64,000 nucleotides of DNA from assembly GCF_007858975.2 (NCBI RefSeq), contig NZ_CP042220.2:1-64000 (forward strand), given 5' to 3'. Source of the stretch: Dickeya poaceiphila. GTDB lineage: Bacteria > Pseudomonadota > Gammaproteobacteria > Enterobacterales > Enterobacteriaceae. The position numbers were made by a program, and so were the translations under genes. The notes below the pieces were generated by a model. The model made no database searches. It saw only the letters and a list, made by a program, of their open reading frames with translations, and had not been told where the DNA came from. Below are positions 61,657 to 64,000 of the stretch, one piece after another; position 1 is the first letter of the stretch; the number at the start of each line of letters is the position of its first letter.

Positions 61657-63066
61657 TTACATGCTGTAGTACAGTTCGAACTCAACCGGGTGCGGCGTCA
61701 TGCGAACGCGGTCGTTTTCGACACGGCGCAGTTCGATGTAAGCATCGATAGCGTCGTCGGTGAATACGCCGCCACGGGTCAGGAACTCGCGGTCCGCATT
61801 CAGGGCATTCAGCGCTTCTTCCAGAGAACCCGCTACGGTTGGGATCTCTTTCGCTTCTTCCGGCGGCAGATCGTACAGGTTCTTGTCCATGGCATCGCCA
61901 GGGTGGATCTTGTTGATGATACCGTCCAGGCCGGCCATCAGCAGTGCAGCGAAGCACAGGTACGGGTTGGCAGCCGGGTCCGGGAAGCGCACTTCGATAC
62001 GGCGTGCTTTCGGGCTGGATACCACCGGAATACGGATGGAGGCAGAGCGGTTACGGGCAGAGTAAGCCAGCATAACCGGTGCTTCGTAACCCGGAACCAG
62101 ACGTTTGTAAGAGTTAGTGGTCGGGTTGGACAGCGCGTTAATTGCTTTAGCATGTTTGATCACGCCGCCGATGTAGAACAGCGCAGTTTCAGACAGGCCG
62201 CCGTATTTGTCACCGGAGAACAGGTTGGCACCATCTTTAGCCAAAGACATGTGGCAGTGCATACCGGAACCGTTATCGCCGAACATCGGTTTTGGCATAA
62301 AGGTTGCGGTTTTTCCGAAGGCGTGCGCTACGTTGTGAACAACGTATTTGTAAATCTGAATTTCATCAGCTTTCTTGGTCATGGTGTTGAAGCGGGTAGC
62401 CACTTCATTCTGACCAGCTGTTGCTACTTCGTGGTGATGTGCTTCAACCACCAGGCCCATTTGTTCCATGGTCAGACACATGGCGGAACGCAGATCCTGT
62501 GCAGAATCTACCGGCGGAACCGGGAAGTAACCGCCTTTCACAGCCGGACGGTGGCCTTTGTTGCCGTCTTCGTATTTGGTGCTGGAGTTCCAGGCACCTT
62601 CGATGTCGTCGATAGCAACGTGAGAACCGGAGATGCTGCTGCCAAAGCGCACGTCGTCGAACAGGAAGAATTCCGGCTCAGGCCCGAACAGCACGGTGTC
62701 AGCGATGCCGGAAGCGCGCAGGAAATCTTCGGCGCGTTTGGCAATGGAACGCGGATCGCGGTCATAGCCCTGCATGGTACCCGGTTCCAGAATGTCACAA
62801 CGGATGATCAGAGTCGGCTCTTCGAAGAACGGATCCAGAACCGCAGTAGTCGGGTCCGGCATTAACACCATGTCGGATTCGTTGATGCCTTTCCAGCCGC
62901 CAATCGAGGAACCATCAAACATTTTGCCGTCTTCGAAGAAGTCAGCATTAACTTGGTGGGCTGGAATGGTGACGTGCTGCTCTTTACCTTTGGTGTCAGT
63001 GAAGCGAAGGTCAACAAACTTCACCTCATGTTCATTCAGCATCGTCAAAACGTGTTCTACTGACAT
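61657..63066 (-). CDS. glnA: Glutamine synthetase type I
   Basis: GlnA assimilates ammonia: glutamate + NH3 + ATP gives glutamine. ATG at 63066 ([20 protein letters not shown]) gives 469 residues, the E. coli length. Active-site segments include [10 protein letters not shown] and the [17 protein letters not shown] flap region. The adenylylated Tyr lies in [15 protein letters not shown] near residue 397, so GlnE control is likely. NtrC and sigma-54 sites lie upstream. Confidence 0.98.
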   Translation of the reverse strand: MSVEHVLTMLNEHEVKFVDLRFTDTKGKEQHVTIPAHQVNADFFEDGKMFDGSSIGGWKGINESDMVLMPDPTTAVLDPFFEEPTLIIRCDILEPGTMQGYDRDPRSIAKRAEDFLRASGIADTVLFGPEPEFFLFDDVRFGSSISGSHVAIDDIEGAWNSSTKYEDGNKGHRPAVKGGYFPVPPVDSAQDLRSAMCLTMEQMGLVVEAHHHEVATAGQNEVATRFNTMTKKADEIQIYKYVVHNVAHAFGKTATFMPKPMFGDNGSGMHCHMSLAKDGANLFSGDKYGGLSETALFYIGGVIKHAKAINALSNPTTNSYKRLVPGYEAPVMLAYSARNRSASIRIPVVSSPKARRIEVRFPDPAANPYLCFAALLMAGLDGIINKIHPGDAMDKNLYDLPPEEAKEIPTVAGSLEEALNALNADREFLTRGGVFTDDAIDAYIELRRVENDRVRMTPHPVEFELYYSM

Positions 63067-63147
63067 ACTTGGTTCTCCCGATTGTGTCATTTATCGTCGT
63101 GGAACGAATATCGTTGTGGAATGATGTTGTTACCGTACAAAACATAT

Positions 63148-63164
63148 AGCTAAAACTGTGCCAA
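63148..63164 (-). promoter_or_regulatory. sigma-54 promoter of glnA
   Basis: On the minus strand TTGGCACAGTTTTAGCT carries the -24 GG and -12 GC ten bases apart. It closely matches E. coli glnAp2 and is about 80 bases upstream of the glnA ATG. Confidence 0.9.
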
Positions 63165-63237
63165 CTTTTAAGAATAGTTCTAATCGGCATTCCTGCTGGT
63201 TTTTTGTGTCCTCATGTATTGCACCAGGAGGGTTTTT

Positions 63238-63254
63238 TGCACCAATTTGGTGCT
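63238..63254. promoter_or_regulatory. NtrC enhancer site 1 of glnA
   Basis: TGCACCAATTTGGTGCT is a near-perfect NtrC palindrome. Its centre is 32 bases from site 2 (three helical turns), the spacing of the two strong E. coli glnA enhancers. Confidence 0.9.
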
Positions 63255-63269
63255 CTGTTTTGGTGTTGT

Positions 63270-63286
63270 TGCACTAAATAAGTGCT
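63270..63286. promoter_or_regulatory. NtrC enhancer site 2 of glnA
   Basis: TGCACTAAATAAGTGCT is the second NtrC palindrome. It also lies in the region where E. coli has the glnAp1 promoter. Further half-sites (GCACC at 63221 and GGTGC-N9-GCACC at 63299-63317) flank the pair. Confidence 0.87.
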
Positions 63287-63440
63287 CTATATTTGCGTGG
63301 TGCTGATTTATTGCACCGTGAAAGGGATCACAGAGCGGCTATCTGCAGGTTGTTTGTGGAAGATGATTGTGATCTTGTTCAGTCGCTCGATTAATACGTG
63401 TACAATAGCGCGCTATTTCTAAAATGCCTGAGGCAAAGCT

Positions 63441-64000
63441 GTGATCGAAAATTTGCGTAACATCGCTATTATTGCGCACGTTGACCATGGAAAAACCACC
63501 CTGGTTGACAAGCTGCTGCAACAGTCCGGTACGTTGGGTGAGCGTAATGACGCTACCGAACGTGTTATGGACTCCAATGATTTGGAAAAAGAGCGTGGGA
63601 TTACCATCCTCGCTAAAAACACTGCCATCAACTGGAACGACTACCGCATCAATATCGTCGATACCCCAGGACACGCCGACTTCGGCGGTGAGGTAGAGCG
63701 TGTGATGTCCATGGTGGACTCTGTACTGCTGCTGGTAGACGCGATGGACGGCCCGATGCCGCAGACGCGTTTCGTGACCCAGAAAGCTTTTGCTCATGGC
63801 CTGAAGCCGATTGTTGTCATTAATAAGGTTGACCGCCCCGGCGCGCGTCCTGACTGGGTAGTCGATCAGGTCTTTGATCTGTTTGTGAACCTGGGTGCGA
63901 CTGACGAACAACTGGATTTCCCGATTGTTTATGCGTCCGCGCTGAACGGCATCGCCGGTCTGGACCATAACGATATGGCGGAAGACATGACCCCGCTGTT
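63441..64000 (+). CDS. bipA: GTP-binding protein BipA/TypA (partial, runs off the window)
   Basis: BipA is an EF-G-like GTPase involved in 50S assembly and stress adaptation, including growth at low temperature. Only the first 186 codons are present. The start is GTG at 63441, with GAGG ten bases upstream; E. coli starts the same peptide with ATG. The reading begins (V/M)[21 protein letters not shown]1 [10 protein letters not shown]2 RGITI, G3 DTPGHADF and G4 NKVDRPGA are intact. A plausible -10, TACAAT, is at 63401-63406. It is divergent from glnA, as in E. coli. Confidence 0.96.
   Translation, partial: MIENLRNIAIIAHVDHGKTTLVDKLLQQSGTLGERNDATERVMDSNDLEKERGITILAKNTAINWNDYRINIVDTPGHADFGGEVERVMSMVDSVLLLVDAMDGPMPQTRFVTQKAFAHGLKPIVVINKVDRPGARPDWVVDQVFDLFVNLGATDEQLDFPIVYASALNGIAGLDHNDMAEDMTPL

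Noticed and set aside
61648..62865. A 405-codon rightward ORF
   Set aside because: It is antisense to glnA, with no recognisable domain; glnA is near-identical to its family.

Overview
This window is core chromosome of an enterobacterial plant pathogen, most likely Dickeya and less likely another member of the Pectobacteriaceae. Nearly every protein is close to its Escherichia coli counterpart in length and motifs. The main taxonomic clue is a family 9 exo-pectate lyase (pelX), with a strong KdgR operator, set between glmU and atpC.

Layout, left to right. (1) 1-6147: dnaA-dnaN-recF-gyrB. (2) 6222-12428: a frameshifted MFS transporter, rsmJ-prlC, divergent rlmJ, and rnz. (3) 12734-18775: glmS and glmU (amino-sugar synthesis) and pelX. 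(4) 18879-25792: the nine-gene ATP synthase operon atpIBEFHAGDC, read leftwards, behind a 620-base AT-rich control region that holds a perfect CRP palindrome. (5) 26412-33471: rsmG-mnmG, then oriC (29111-29355, with three 13-mers and DnaA boxes R1 to R4), mioC, asnC and viaA-ravA; asnA, which E. coli has beside asnC, is missing. (6) 33751-41660: kup and the complete ribose operon rbsDACBKR with two RbsR-type palindromes. (7) 41741-47290: a full rRNA operon (P1/P2, boxA, 16S, tRNA-Glu, 23S, 5S, terminator). Its 23S gene carries an extra stem of about 100 nt in helix 45, an intervening sequence. (8) 47301-48651: an IS256-family element next to the remnant end of a related element. (9) 48793-64000: mobBA, yihD, srkA-dsbA, polA, the Spot 42 RNA gene spf, engB, yihI, a small overlapping membrane ORF, hemN, the tiny yshB, the nitrogen-control operon glnA-glnL-glnG with NtrC and sigma-54 sites, and the start of bipA/typA, which runs off the window.

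The region combines replication initiation (oriC, dnaA, dnaN, gyrB, recF, polA), energy generation, rRNA supply and nitrogen regulation, as expected near the origin. I found no prophage, CRISPR array or defence island. The points that depart from the E. coli plan are the helix-45 insertion in 23S rRNA, a 23-residue replacement in the exonuclease domain of PolA, an rRNA operon joining an rrnC-type left flank to an rrnA-type right flank, the dinucleotide-repeat frameshift in the MFS gene, tandem DnaA boxes upstream of polA, and the unassigned CRP site upstream of atpI. I did not find a convincing new multi-gene system.
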